A DNA stretch of 64,000 nt from Actibacterium naphthalenivorans (GCF_014196965.1 NZ_JACIEQ010000001.1:248001-312000); one strand, 5' to 3'. Counted from the first letter of the stretch, positions 30,093-39,934 are shown. The notes: generated by a model not told the origin, from the sequence alone. A program made the numbers and translations.

Positions 30093-31088
30093 GTGCGCAT
30101 ACTAGCTGTTGACGACGATCAGATCCTGCTGGAGCTGCTGGTCGAGACATTGAGCGTTCTGGGCCATCAGGACGTGACAACGGCATCATCCGCCCAGGAG
30201 GCGCTGCGCGTGATCGCGGGCGCGTCGGTGCCGTTCGACTGTTTTCTGCTTGATATCCAGATGCCCGAGATGGACGGGATTGAGCTGTGCTCGATCATCC
30301 GCTCGATGGAGACCTACAAGACCTCTCCGGTCGTCATGATCACCGCGATGTCCGAACGCTCGTTCATTGACCGTGCCTTCAGCGCCGGGGCGATCGACTA
30401 TGTCACCAAGCCGTTCGACGGGCTGGAGCTGGGCACGCGCCTGCGCCTGGCCCAGCGCATCGTGACCGAGCGGAAGGTTTCGGCAGACAAGATATTCGCC
30501 CTGAATTCTCTGAAAGCCAAGGTCGAGGATGCGTTCCGGATCGAGGCTGACAAGCCGATCACGATCGAAGACGTGCCAGGTGTCGTCGATCACCTTGTGC
30601 TGGAAAACTATCTGCTGCAGCTGTCGCGCGGCAAATCCTATCTGTCCTCGGCCGTGGCCTTTCACATCCGCAATTTCGATGCGATCTACGCCCGGGCAAC
30701 GGCAGAGGATCTTTACTATACCCTGACGGACGTCGCCGAAGCGATTGCGACCCAGTTCAAGTATACCTCCTTCCTGATGACCTACATGGGCAACGGCGTT
30801 TATGTCGTGGTCACCAACCGCAACAACCCTGTCATCAACCCGGATCTGGAAGTCGCGGCGCAAATGGCCATCGACGAGATGGAGCTTTGCTATGATGACG
30901 GCGCGGCCTGCAATGTGTCGCTGCGCATGGGCGAACCGCAGACCAATTCGCTGTTCTTCGGCGGCGGCCCGATGTGCATGGTAGAGGCGGCCGTCGAATC
31001 CGCCCGCAAGGGCGGCTTTGCCATCACCTCTGACAATCGGCAGAAGAGCGTGGCCCTGCGGGCGCCGCGCCAGCAGCACGCGTCGTGA
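30093..31088 (+). CDS. Response regulator with degenerate GGDEF-like output domain
   Basis: A 331-residue protein with a GTG start seven bases after AGGAGG. Residues 1-120 form a receiver domain: VDDDQ, phosphoacceptor Asp in FLLDIQMPEMDG, Thr in VMITAMS and Lys in YVTKPFD. The C-terminal half has the layout of a GGDEF domain (AVAFHIRNFDAIYAR, then a helix and YMGNGVYVVVT), but the GGDEF signature is replaced by M-G-N-G-V and the metal-binding acidic residue is absent. It is therefore unlikely to make c-di-GMP and may act by binding a partner. It overlaps or nearly abuts the Hpt gene, its likely phosphorelay partner. Confidence 0.85.
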   Translation: MRILAVDDDQILLELLVETLSVLGHQDVTTASSAQEALRVIAGASVPFDCFLLDIQMPEMDGIELCSIIRSMETYKTSPVVMITAMSERSFIDRAFSAGAIDYVTKPFDGLELGTRLRLAQRIVTERKVSADKIFALNSLKAKVEDAFRIEADKPITIEDVPGVVDHLVLENYLLQLSRGKSYLSSAVAFHIRNFDAIYARATAEDLYYTLTDVAEAIATQFKYTSFLMTYMGNGVYVVVTNRNNPVINPDLEVAAQMAIDEMELCYDDGAACNVSLRMGEPQTNSLFFGGGPMCMVEAAVESARKGGFAITSDNRQKSVALRAPRQQHAS

Positions 31089-31102
31089 CCGGAGAAATCG
31101 CG

Positions 31103-31456
31103 ATGATGGGTACCTCCGGTTATGATGAAAAGATGCAAACCGCGATCCTGGCGGTGCGGGGGCGGTTCGTCGGCTCGCTTGCCGGGCGCCTCGAGGCGAT
31201 GGATCGCATCATGCTGCAACTCGAAGCGGGGCTGGTGTCGGATGATGCGCTGACGCATGTCGCGGCCGATGCGCACAAGATCCGCGGCCTGGCCAAAACG
31301 TTGGGCTTTGCCGAACTGGGCGAGCTTGCGGGAAATGTGGAAAACGCCGTGAACGCATTTCTGGCGAAAGCCGACGCCGCCCCGGCGCGCGCAGAGCTGT
31401 TTGCCATGATCGACGCCCTTCTGGACCAGATGGACCAGGTGCAATCGGGCGATTGA
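31103..31456 (+). CDS. Hpt-domain histidine phosphotransfer protein
   Basis: A 117-residue helical protein with the Hpt signature AHKIRGLAKTLGFAELGELA, whose His is the phosphate carrier between receivers. I chose the ATG at 31103 with GGAG eight bases upstream; an in-frame GTG at 31085 overlapping the response-regulator stop (GTGA) would add six residues. It probably links the hybrid kinase downstream to the receivers on either side. Confidence 0.85.
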   Translation: MMGTSGYDEKMQTAILAVRGRFVGSLAGRLEAMDRIMLQLEAGLVSDDALTHVAADAHKIRGLAKTLGFAELGELAGNVENAVNAFLAKADAAPARAELFAMIDALLDQMDQVQSGD

Positions 31457-31513
31457 CCGGCCCCGGCGCGGGATACAGCGCGCGGCCCCAAAATCAGCTT
31501 CAGATATTGAGGA

Positions 31514-31900
31514 TCAGGCCTTTTCCCAGGCTTCCCGGATGATATCCGGCAGGGTCATCGGATCGAACGGCTTGGTGACCACGTCCAGCGCCCCCTTGGA
31601 GATCAGATCCTTGACCGAGGCGTCATGCGCCTTTGCCGTGACGAAGATAACCGGCGTGTCCTGAAGCCCGTCAAGCTTTCGAAGCTCCTGAAAGGTTTCT
31701 TCGCCGTCCATCACCGGCATCATCAGATCCAGCAACACCAGATCGGGCTGAAAACCGGCGGCGCAGGCCAAAGCCTCATGGCCGGAGCTGCATTGTTCGA
31801 CCGTGAACCCGCCGACCGTTTCCAGCGACATCTTGACGATAAACTGGATATCCGTGTCATCATCGACATGCAGGATTTTCTCAAGCTGGCTCACGCGCAT
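31514..31900 (-). CDS. Single-domain response regulator (CheY-like)
   Basis: A 128-residue receiver with no output domain: acidic triad HVDDD near residue 11, phosphoacceptor Asp in VLLDLMMPVMDG, Thr in IFVTAKA, and Lys in VVTKPFD. It probably acts as a phosphate sink, shuttle or protein-protein switch in the kinase cluster. It is transcribed convergently to the Hpt gene and lies 154 bp downstream of the first histidine kinase on the same strand. Confidence 0.88.
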   Translation of the reverse strand: MRVSQLEKILHVDDDTDIQFIVKMSLETVGGFTVEQCSSGHEALACAAGFQPDLVLLDLMMPVMDGEETFQELRKLDGLQDTPVIFVTAKAHDASVKDLISKGALDVVTKPFDPMTLPDIIREAWEKA

Positions 31901-32054
31901 TTCCCTTCATCCCGATCCGGCAGCGCGCATTGGCGGGCACGCCTACCAGAGCGGTATTGTTTGCCGATCGGTTCGCCTTGGCATCATCGCGCAAATGCCA
32001 ACCACCTGCAAGATGACGCATAGACGCAAACCGGTTGAAAAAAACGGGCCGGGT

Positions 32055-33764
32055 TCACTCCGCCGCCTGAAGATGGCCCGGGCCATCGATAGCCTGCGGC
32101 GCGGCATCGAGCTTTGGCAGATCGACAAAGAAGGTGGCGCCCCTGCCCACTTCGCTTGTCACGCCGATCGTACCGCCGTGGCGCTCGACAATCGCCTTGA
32201 CGATGCTCAGCCCGAGCCCGGTGCCCTTGCGGCTTTTGCCATCGACGGCCTCGGCCTGACGGAATTTCTCGAAGATCGTCTCGCGCGCGTCTTCGGAAAT
32301 GCCCGGCCCGTCATCACTGACCGACACGCGCCAGACATCCGTTTCGTCGGAGAGCCGGACCGTGACGACCCCATGGCGGGGCGAGAATTTGGCGGCGTTC
32401 GACATGAGGTTGGTCATGACCTGCAACAACCGCATCTCGTTCCCCCGGACAAGGCAGGGCTGGTCGAATCCGACACTGCGGAAATGCACCTCGTATTCAT
32501 CGCCATATCCTTTGTTGACCAGAAGCGCCTCGCGCAGCAGTTCCGTCAGATCCAGCATATCAAGGGCGCAATCCATCTTGCCGGCTTCGATCTTTTCCAG
32601 ATCAAGCATGTCGTTGACCATATGCAGCAGCCTCTCGCTGTTGCGATACGCAACGTCGAGAACAGCCACCGCTTTTTCCGGAAGCTCCCCGGCGACCCCT
32701 GCCCGCAGCAGCCCCAGCGAGCCCTTGATGGCCGTCAGCGGCGTTCTCAGCTCATGGCTCACCACAGCGATGAATTCGCGCTTGGCCTGCTCGATCTCCT
32801 TGCGTTCGGTTATGTCGCGCACCACGACGATATAAACCTCTTCGTCGAACCCACCCTGCGCGATCTGCAGGTTGACCTCTACGGTACGACCATACTGCAT
32901 CGATTCAAAAATCATCGCCTCGCGGCCATCAATGCCGAGCAGGGCAGCATAGTCTTCGAGCTCTTGGTAGTTGAAATCCAGGCTCTCATCCGAAAGGCTG
33001 CGGTTCAGATATTCCTTTTCGTCCCAGCCGATGTGTTCGACGAACCAATCGCGGGCCGCCTGGTTTGCATAGATGATATCCAGAGTGCCAGGACGGAAGA
33101 TCAAGACCAGATCCTGCAGCCGGTCGAGCAACGAGGTAAGCTGCTCCAGCGCCTCCGACCGGCGCGCGACCGTCACATCCGTCCGGACCGAAATGTTCTT
33201 GATGTGGTTGCCATCGGTATCCATCAGCGGAACGACGGTACACTGCATCTGCCGGATTTCGCCACTTTTGGTGCGCAGCACCTGCTCGCCGGAGCTGATC
33301 TTTCCTTCGGCAGCCTTCGCTTTGACTTTCTCAAAGCTCTGGTCGGCCTCGTTATCCGCATACAATATGCCCTGCGACTGGCCCAGGATCTCTTCACGCG
33401 CATAACCGAAGGCCGCCACGAATTTGTCGTTCACTTCCAAGATCCTGCCGTCGGGATTGCTGATGCTGACGATCGCGTGTTCGTTGATCGCGCGCTCCTG
33501 AAAGACCAGTTCGTTATCTTTCATCTTGAGGAGTTTGGATTCCAGTTTGCTCAGTTGCCCGCCCCGCAAGACCGCCAGCGCGAAACACGAAATCAGCAGG
33601 ACGCTGAGCAGGACATGCTCGCGAAGATGATCCGATTCGAGGTTGGGAAAATGGCGTTCGAGCCACGCGCCCAGCTCGGGGCCGAAGAAAACAGACATTC
33701 CGTAAGCAGCAAGCGTGGCCATCACGACAACCAGCAAAGGCTTTTTGTACTTCGAACCGACCAT
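32055..33764 (-). CDS. Membrane PAS sensor histidine kinase
   Basis: A 569-residue kinase starting MVGSKYKK. Two transmembrane segments (about residues 8-26 and 51-66) flank a short periplasmic stretch. Two PAS domains follow (INEHAIVSISNPDGRILEVN... and DLVLIFRPGTLDIIYAN...), then HisKA with FIAVVSHELRTPL, then an ATPase with NLMSNAAKF, DDGPGIS and KGTGLGLSIV. There is no receiver domain. The ATG at 33764 has GGAAG eight bases upstream; an alternative ATG at 33818 would add 18 residues with a poorer RBS. It probably pairs with the adjacent single-domain receiver. Confidence 0.88.
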   Translation of the reverse strand: MVGSKYKKPLLVVVMATLAAYGMSVFFGPELGAWLERHFPNLESDHLREHVLLSVLLISCFALAVLRGGQLSKLESKLLKMKDNELVFQERAINEHAIVSISNPDGRILEVNDKFVAAFGYAREEILGQSQGILYADNEADQSFEKVKAKAAEGKISSGEQVLRTKSGEIRQMQCTVVPLMDTDGNHIKNISVRTDVTVARRSEALEQLTSLLDRLQDLVLIFRPGTLDIIYANQAARDWFVEHIGWDEKEYLNRSLSDESLDFNYQELEDYAALLGIDGREAMIFESMQYGRTVEVNLQIAQGGFDEEVYIVVVRDITERKEIEQAKREFIAVVSHELRTPLTAIKGSLGLLRAGVAGELPEKAVAVLDVAYRNSERLLHMVNDMLDLEKIEAGKMDCALDMLDLTELLREALLVNKGYGDEYEVHFRSVGFDQPCLVRGNEMRLLQVMTNLMSNAAKFSPRHGVVTVRLSDETDVWRVSVSDDGPGISEDARETIFEKFRQAEAVDGKSRKGTGLGLSIVKAIVERHGGTIGVTSEVGRGATFFVDLPKLDAAPQAIDGPGHLQAAE

Positions 33765-33934
33765 TAGCACCGCTTCCAAAAAAATCCACGTTGGGGGGAA
33801 CAGGTGCCGCCAGAACATGGCCGCATCCGAATATCCTCCCTCTGGCAGAGAAGTTACCGGAGCTTATGGAGTTTTTGCGGACAGAATTATGGACAAGATA
33901 AGGCAATCGTCCGCTTCGCGGCGCAGCGGGCGGA

Positions 33935-36292
33935 CTAGGAATGGATGGTTGAAAGGGCAATCTGCACGATATCCTCGACAGAGGTACGCGTCTTTACCAG
34001 ATGGTGCAGAACGTGTTCATCCTCCCACTCCGGCTCGCTTGACGATAGCCCGATGACGGGGGTATCGCCGTTGACCTGCGCGATCTCTGGGATCAGTGCA
34101 CGTCCGTTTCCGTCGGGCAGATCCCAGTCGATGATGATCAAATCGAAAGGTCTTTTGCCGATCATCACGCGCGCCTCCGAAAGATGCGTCGCGGTGAAAA
34201 TCTTGGCCCGCTCCTTGAACGAGGCTGTCAGAACTTCGGAAAAATCGGCGTCATCCTCCACATGCAGGATCGCCGGCGGGCAGCTTCTCTGCGGCTCGAC
34301 CGGGGCCAGCTCATCCCCCGGTGCGCTGCTGATCACGGTTTTCTCAAGTGGAAAGGTTATCCAGAAGCAGGCGCCCTCGCTGCGGCCGGAGATGAAGCCG
34401 ATCTGCCCGCCCATCTTTTCGACCATCAGCTTGGAGATGAAAAGACCAAGCCCGGTGCCGCCCTTTTTCCGGGTCGACGACGAATCCGCCTGCGAGAACC
34501 GTTGAAAGATCTTGTCCTCGAAATCCTCCGGAATTCCCGGCCCCTGATCGGTCACGATGATGCGGAGCGTCTCTGCATCGGTTTCCAGCGCGATTTCCAC
34601 AACGCCGCCTTCGGGCGAGAATTTCACCGCATTGGAAATCAGGTTGGTCAGAACTTGGCTGAACCGGGTCTCATCCACATTCGCAAAACAACTCTCCGCA
34701 TCATGAACAACGTTCAGCGTTACGCCGCTGTCGGTGGCAAGCGGCATGTTTGCCTCGACCGTGCCGCGCGTCAGTTTGCAGATATCCCGCGGTGCCAGCT
34801 TGAACACCGAATCCGAAGAGGAAATCTTTTCGAGATCCAGAATGTCGTTGACCAGTGAGATCAGCCGCTTGCTGTTGGTCTGCGCGATGCTGAGCAGACG
34901 GTCGGTGCTCTGGGGCAACTTGCCCTGCGTCGTGTCCTGCAGCAGGCGAAGCGCGCCGTGGATCGATGTCAGAGGCGTGCGAAGCTCGTGACTGACCGTG
35001 GCCACGAAATCGCTCTTGATCTGATCCACACCCTTTTGCTCGGTGATATCCTTGATCTGGACGATGAAATAGAGAGGTACGCCGTTGGCATCCCTGTCGA
35101 TCGAAACGGTCAGGTAGCCCCACCGATCGGAGCCGTTCTTGTGAACGAAGCGCATTTCGACCTCGTAGGCTCTGACCTCGCCATCCCTGAGGCGGTCAAG
35201 CTGCACAAGATCCAGCCCGCCCTCTTTCTGCCCGCCGTCCTCCGGGTGCACGATGTCGAGAAACGATTTTCCGCGTACATCCTCCAACCCGTACCCGATG
35301 AAATCCTTGAAGGCGCGGTTCGCGTTCAGGCAGTGTCCGTGTTCATCGGTGATGACCATCGGCATCGGCGCATTCTCGATCGCGTTGCGGAACCGTGTCT
35401 CGCTGCTGCGCAGGGCCTCCTCGGCCTCTTTGAGCGCCGTGATGTCCGATTGCACGCCAATCATCCGCAGCGCTTTGCCGTCGGATGACCATTCGGTGAC
35501 AACGGCGTTCGACCGTGTCCAGATCCACTTGCCGTCGGCGCGCAGAAACCTGTATTCGTTGTCCGTACGCTCGGCCTTGCCGTCGACGCATGCCTGATCC
35601 GCCGCGAAGACACGGGGCTTGTCTTCGGGGTGAATGCGCGATTCCCACTCGGCCTGAGAGTCGATTTCGCCTTTTGGATCAAAGCCGAACATGGTTTTCC
35701 ACGTCTCGGTCACGACCGATCGCCCGTGCCGCAGATCGACATCGAAGATACCGATACCCGCGCTTTTCAGCGCCCGATCCCAGCGTTCCTGGGCGGTTGC
35801 GATCTCGCTCAGAACCGTCGCATCCCGCAACATAACCGTAAACCTTTCCTGATCATCGGGGCTCAGCCAATAGTCGGCGCGAATGTCCAGAACCAGCGCC
35901 GTGCCGTTGCTTGACTTGGCGCTGAAATACTTGCCCGCCGTCTTGTCGCCGCCCCGGCCCGCTATGGCCTTGAGCCGGGCAACGCTCATATTGGTTATCC
36001 AGCGCTCCAGCGGCCGGGCCTTGATTTCACCCTCCTCCACCGCGAACAGCCGCCGCGCTTCGGGGTTGGAAGAGATTACCGCCCCGTTCTGGTCGACCAC
36101 CAGAATGGCGACCATCCCCATGCGCAGGATCGACTGGTTCAGGGCCGCGGTTTCGGCCACCTCCCGGGCACGGGCGCGCGCGGCCGTCCGGCCTGCGACC
36201 ATCCGCTTGCGCAACCCGCCCAGCAGCGCCCCGGCCAGCGCCAACAGCAAAAGGCCGCCGAACAGAAGCACGAAGGTCATCCACGGTGTCAT
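33935..36292 (-). CDS. Hybrid sensor histidine kinase (PAS-PAS-PAS-HisKA-ATPase-REC)
   Basis: A 785-residue protein. It has an N-terminal membrane anchor (residues 5-28), a PAS domain (about 55-165), a PAS/PAC domain (about 170-300, ending QSDITALKEAEE) and a third PAS (about 305-430, ending QIKDITEQKGVD). These are followed by HisKA with FVATVSHELRTPL, an ATPase with NLISNAVKF, DQGPGIP and GGTGLGLFIS, and a C-terminal receiver with phosphoacceptor Asp in LIIIDWDLPDGNG. A hybrid kinase needs an Hpt partner, and one is encoded at 31103. No other domain is evident. Confidence 0.9.
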   Translation of the reverse strand: MTPWMTFVLLFGGLLLLALAGALLGGLRKRMVAGRTAARARAREVAETAALNQSILRMGMVAILVVDQNGAVISSNPEARRLFAVEEGEIKARPLERWITNMSVARLKAIAGRGGDKTAGKYFSAKSSNGTALVLDIRADYWLSPDDQERFTVMLRDATVLSEIATAQERWDRALKSAGIGIFDVDLRHGRSVVTETWKTMFGFDPKGEIDSQAEWESRIHPEDKPRVFAADQACVDGKAERTDNEYRFLRADGKWIWTRSNAVVTEWSSDGKALRMIGVQSDITALKEAEEALRSSETRFRNAIENAPMPMVITDEHGHCLNANRAFKDFIGYGLEDVRGKSFLDIVHPEDGGQKEGGLDLVQLDRLRDGEVRAYEVEMRFVHKNGSDRWGYLTVSIDRDANGVPLYFIVQIKDITEQKGVDQIKSDFVATVSHELRTPLTSIHGALRLLQDTTQGKLPQSTDRLLSIAQTNSKRLISLVNDILDLEKISSSDSVFKLAPRDICKLTRGTVEANMPLATDSGVTLNVVHDAESCFANVDETRFSQVLTNLISNAVKFSPEGGVVEIALETDAETLRIIVTDQGPGIPEDFEDKIFQRFSQADSSSTRKKGGTGLGLFISKLMVEKMGGQIGFISGRSEGACFWITFPLEKTVISSAPGDELAPVEPQRSCPPAILHVEDDADFSEVLTASFKERAKIFTATHLSEARVMIGKRPFDLIIIDWDLPDGNGRALIPEIAQVNGDTPVIGLSSSEPEWEDEHVLHHLVKTRTSVEDIVQIALSTIHS

Positions 36293-36633
36293 GCAGGGCT
36301 CATCCTTTTGGGAATGGGATCAAACCGCGACATCATCGTGGCTCCTGAAAAGCGCGAAGTGTCAGCACAGGTCATCGGTGCTCTTGCATGGTAGCGCGTA
36401 TCCGGTCTTGTTCATGTTCGCCTGGCCCCGGTGCGATCAGACGGATGTCATCGACACCCGAGGGGATGTTATCGTCCGGAAAACCTATATCCAATATCAG
36501 ACTTTCAATCGGAGGCGCGTGAATACAAGCATTAATTGTACAGAAAACCGCAACTCGCCCATAAAGGCAAGGCCCGCCTGATGTGACCGCGCGAAAACGG
36601 CAGGCAATGGCCGACGCACGAAAGAGCAGGCCG
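36293..36633. other. Intergenic region between two histidine kinases
   Basis: The 341 bp between the stop of the CHASE kinase and the start of the hybrid kinase hold no convincing gene. Positions about 36470-36560 are less GC-rich than the surroundings and include an ATTAAT-containing stretch that could hold a promoter. I see no strong inverted repeat. Confidence 0.4.
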
Positions 36634-38736
36634 TCATTCGGCCGCCGCCGGGATGGTGAAACGGAACGTGCTGCCCTCGCCGACGACGCTGCTCAACTCG
36701 ATGGTGCCGCCATGAAGCTCGATGATGCGCTTGCAGATCGCCAGCCCCAACCCGGTGCCACCGGCCTTTCGGGTGGACGAAAGATCGGCTTGCTGAAATT
36801 CTTCAAAGACAAGCTGACTGTCCTTCTCCGGAATACCGCAGCCCGTGTCCACCACCGAAACCTCGATCATGTCGCCCACCCGCCGCGACCGGACCTCGAT
36901 CGCGCCCTCGTCGGTGAACTTGACCGCGTTCCCGACCAGATTGATCAGAACCTGTTTCAGACGCGTCACGTCGGCGTTGACATACTCTGCATGCGTCTGT
37001 TGCCCGATCCGCAAGGATTTCTGTTCCGCCGCAAGCCGGAACTTCTCGATCACCGAGGTGACAACGAGATCCAGGTTGACGTCGTCCCGCTCGAGCGCCA
37101 TTTTCCCCGCTTCGATCGTCGAGAAATCGAGCATTTCATTGATCAGCGTCAGCAGATGCTCGCCCGAATCCTCGATCCGCTTCGCCTGCCCGGCGAGCTG
37201 GTCCAGAACGGCATCCAACTGGTTTTCGATGGCGCTGCCGGTGCCCTTGTCCTGCTCGATCGCGGCAAAAAGGGCCTTCACGCTGGGCAGCATGCGGCTG
37301 CTGGCGATGATGCGGGTATAGCCGAGGATCACCGTCAGCGGTGTCCGCAGTTCGTGGCTGAGGACGCTCAGGAAATCGGATTTCGCCTTGTTGGCCTTTT
37401 CCGCAGCCTCCTTGGCGTTTTTCAACTCGGTGATGTCGACACGGAATCCCACGGTGCTGCCGTCGTCGGTCTTGCGCTCCGCGATCTTCAGCCAGCGACC
37501 GTCAGCGATCTGTTGTTCCAGCTGAGTGTCTGCCGTTTTATGTGCCCTCAGGCGCTGACGTATCCACTTTTCCTCCTGTCCGGCGGCTGCGGGATATTGC
37601 CCGCGCCGGACGCCTTCGCGGATGATATACTCGAACGAATTGCCCGGCACGAAGAGATCCTCGGAAAGCTTGTAGAATTCCTTGTAGTTCTGGTTGCATG
37701 TCACGAATTTCCCGTTCGCATCGTAAAGCGCGAAGCCGTCGTCGATCGCCTCGATCGCGCTGAACAGCCTGTTTTCCGCCTCGCGCCGCTTGTCCATCAA
37801 GCGCACGATATAGAGCGCGAACAGGATCGACGCGACGGAAACGACCAGAAAGCCCATGCGAAACATCACGAAATTCTCGGCCTGGGTCGGCCAGCCGCCC
37901 TTCGGGATCGCCCCGAGATACCAGGATCCGAACGGCAGGTTCACCTCTGCGATGATCGGGTTGCTTGCAAATACGCGCTCATCACCGAAAAACACATCGC
38001 CCTGCGCGCCCAGCCCGTCGCGCCCGCGGATCGCAACCTCCAGCGGAAGATCCGGCGACAGCAGGCCGGTGTTCCGGTAGAATTCCTGCAGATCGACAAC
38101 GACAGAAACGATGCCCCAGAACTCCGTGTCTCCTGTCACCCGGTCGGTAACGAAAACAGGCGACCGGCTGATATAACCCTGCCCGCCCTGCACCAGCTCG
38201 AGCGGACCGGCGACCACGGTTTGCCCGCTGGCCCGCGTGCGGGCGACCGCCTCGAGCTGTTCGGGGGAGGTGCGGTAATCGAACCCGAGCACACCCTTGT
38301 TCGGCTCCAGCGGATAGACATAGCGCACGACCAGGCCGGGGGCCGCCGCGATATTCAGGATCTCGGGATCGTCGCGCATCAGCTTGGCGGCCAGGTTGGC
38401 ATATTCTTCCTGAGTGATATCCGGGTTCGCTTCGATCGATGCGACAAGCCCGCGCGTCAGAAGCGATTTGGCTACGATATTGCCCTCGATCTCTGCGCGG
38501 ATCGTGTTGGTCTTGTCGCTGAGCGAGAACCGAAGCTCACTCAGGTAACGGCCAGCGAGAAGCCGGTCGACGGCAACCCCGATGATCACCAGGGACACGA
38601 TCAGATAGACCAAAAACAGGGAATTGGCATTTTTCCTGACAACGCCTTGGAAAAACGCCCGGGTGTCTTCGCGTGTCAATTTCTGTTTGTCCCCCGCCTC
38701 TGCGGCGTTCAGTGTCGGATAATATTCGTCCTGCAT
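36634..38736 (-). CDS. CHASE-domain sensor histidine kinase
   Basis: A 700-residue kinase. A transmembrane segment at about residues 41-60 and another near 315-335 bracket a periplasmic CHASE domain (EIEGNIVAKSLLTRGL..., NIAAAPGLVVRYVYPLEPNKGVLGFDY-type core), which senses small ligands in related proteins. A PAS domain follows (IEAIDDGFALYDANGKFV...), then HisKA with FLSVLSHELRTPL and an ATPase with NLVGNAVKF, DTGCGIP and GGTGLGLAIC. Between the phosphoacceptor His and the second HisKA helix there is an insertion of roughly 25 residues. The ATG at 38736 is chosen because the frame upstream shadows hisB. Confidence 0.88.
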   Translation of the reverse strand: MQDEYYPTLNAAEAGDKQKLTREDTRAFFQGVVRKNANSLFLVYLIVSLVIIGVAVDRLLAGRYLSELRFSLSDKTNTIRAEIEGNIVAKSLLTRGLVASIEANPDITQEEYANLAAKLMRDDPEILNIAAAPGLVVRYVYPLEPNKGVLGFDYRTSPEQLEAVARTRASGQTVVAGPLELVQGGQGYISRSPVFVTDRVTGDTEFWGIVSVVVDLQEFYRNTGLLSPDLPLEVAIRGRDGLGAQGDVFFGDERVFASNPIIAEVNLPFGSWYLGAIPKGGWPTQAENFVMFRMGFLVVSVASILFALYIVRLMDKRREAENRLFSAIEAIDDGFALYDANGKFVTCNQNYKEFYKLSEDLFVPGNSFEYIIREGVRRGQYPAAAGQEEKWIRQRLRAHKTADTQLEQQIADGRWLKIAERKTDDGSTVGFRVDITELKNAKEAAEKANKAKSDFLSVLSHELRTPLTVILGYTRIIASSRMLPSVKALFAAIEQDKGTGSAIENQLDAVLDQLAGQAKRIEDSGEHLLTLINEMLDFSTIEAGKMALERDDVNLDLVVTSVIEKFRLAAEQKSLRIGQQTHAEYVNADVTRLKQVLINLVGNAVKFTDEGAIEVRSRRVGDMIEVSVVDTGCGIPEKDSQLVFEEFQQADLSSTRKAGGTGLGLAICKRIIELHGGTIELSSVVGEGSTFRFTIPAAAE

Positions 38737-38955
38737 CAATCCCGAACCCGTCAATTTTGGAGAGTAAATAGAAAATGACACAATCATAGGTAATACGTGC
38801 TGCCATGAATATAGATTGCGACAGTACCCTTTCAGGGGAAACCCCCGCAGCGCCTCTGCAAAAAGGTGACAGGCCCCACCCCGTGCCACCGCCCCACTTG
38901 GAAGCTCCGCGCGTGCGGCATATAAGCCACCAGGCAACAAGGCGGAGGCCCGCGG

Positions 38956-39543
38956 ATGCGGACGGCAAAGATCACGCGCAAAACGGCGGAAACGGAGATT
39001 TCGGTCGAGGTCAATCTCGACGGCTCCGGCATGTATGACATGCAGACCGGTATCGGGTTCTTCGACCATATGCTGGATCAACTTGCGCGCCATTCGCTGA
39101 TCGACATGACCATCCGCGCCAAGGGTGATCTGCATATCGACGATCACCACACGGTCGAGGATACCGGCATCGCGCTGGGTCAGGCGCTGGCGCAGGCCCT
39201 GGGCGACAAGAAGGGCATCCGCCGCTATGGCGCCTGCCTGCTGCCTATGGATGATGCGCTGGTGCGCTGCGCGCTGGATCTTTCCGCCCGTCCGTTTCTG
39301 GTTTGGAACGTCGATCTGCCCACGGCGAAGATCGGCACGTTCGATACCGAACTGGTGCGCGAGTTCTTTCAGGCGCTCAGCACCCATGGCGGGATCACCC
39401 TGCATGTGGATGCGCTGCATGGGTTCAACAGCCACCACATCGCCGAGGCCGTGTTCAAATCCGTGGCCCGCGCCCTGCGCGAGGCGGTCGAGACCGACCC
39501 GCGCAAGGCGGATGCCATCCCCTCGACCAAGGGCGCGCTCTGA
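38956..39543 (+). CDS. hisB: Imidazoleglycerol-phosphate dehydratase HisB
   Basis: HisB dehydrates imidazoleglycerol phosphate to imidazoleacetol phosphate in histidine synthesis. The 195-residue protein is the monofunctional type. Its Mn-binding His clusters are [31 protein letters not shown] and [24 protein letters not shown] precedes the ATG. It is first in hisB-hisH-hisA-hisF-hisE, divergent from the CHASE kinase. Confidence 0.98.
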   Translation: MRTAKITRKTAETEISVEVNLDGSGMYDMQTGIGFFDHMLDQLARHSLIDMTIRAKGDLHIDDHHTVEDTGIALGQALAQALGDKKGIRRYGACLLPMDDALVRCALDLSARPFLVWNVDLPTAKIGTFDTELVREFFQALSTHGGITLHVDALHGFNSHHIAEAVFKSVARALREAVETDPRKADAIPSTKGAL

Positions 39544-39552
39544 CGCGCGCCT

Positions 39553-39873
39553 TTGCCGGTCAGACCGTGCGGGCGCCCGGTTGCGCAGCATCCATTCGGC
39601 CGGCAGAAGGTTCGGGACACGGCCGTTGCCTATGACGTGCTGCACCAGACCTGCGCGCGCCAAGTGCCCACGGGCCTGGATCCCGCGACCGTGGAAACCC
39701 GGGCCTGGTCGCTGATCCACGGCTTTGGCGTAGTTTACCTGTCGGGACGATTTCAAAGCGGCGACACATCCGGGGCCGGACGGGAGCTGTTCGATCAGGT
39801 GATAGCGCTGCTCGAGCGTATCGGAACCGACCCGGCCAGCACGGCGGGCGAAGCAGGCTTGGATTTCCCGTGA
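39553..39873 (+). pseudogene. Decayed C-terminal fragment of a TetR-family regulator
   Basis: In the same frame as hisB, just past its stop, about 85 residues resemble the C-terminal ligand-binding domain of TetR/AcrR proteins (AYDVLHQTC, then ETRAWSLIHGFGVVYLSGRF, and a final helix). No helix-turn-helix DNA-binding part and no plausible start codon precede it, only a TTG. I read it as a remnant left between hisB and hisH. It could instead be an unusual small protein. Confidence 0.45.
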
Positions 39874-39934
39874 AACTCGCCTAGTCAGCGGGGCGCGGGC
39901 GCCCGCGCCAACGAACACGCCGTGAGGACAAACC

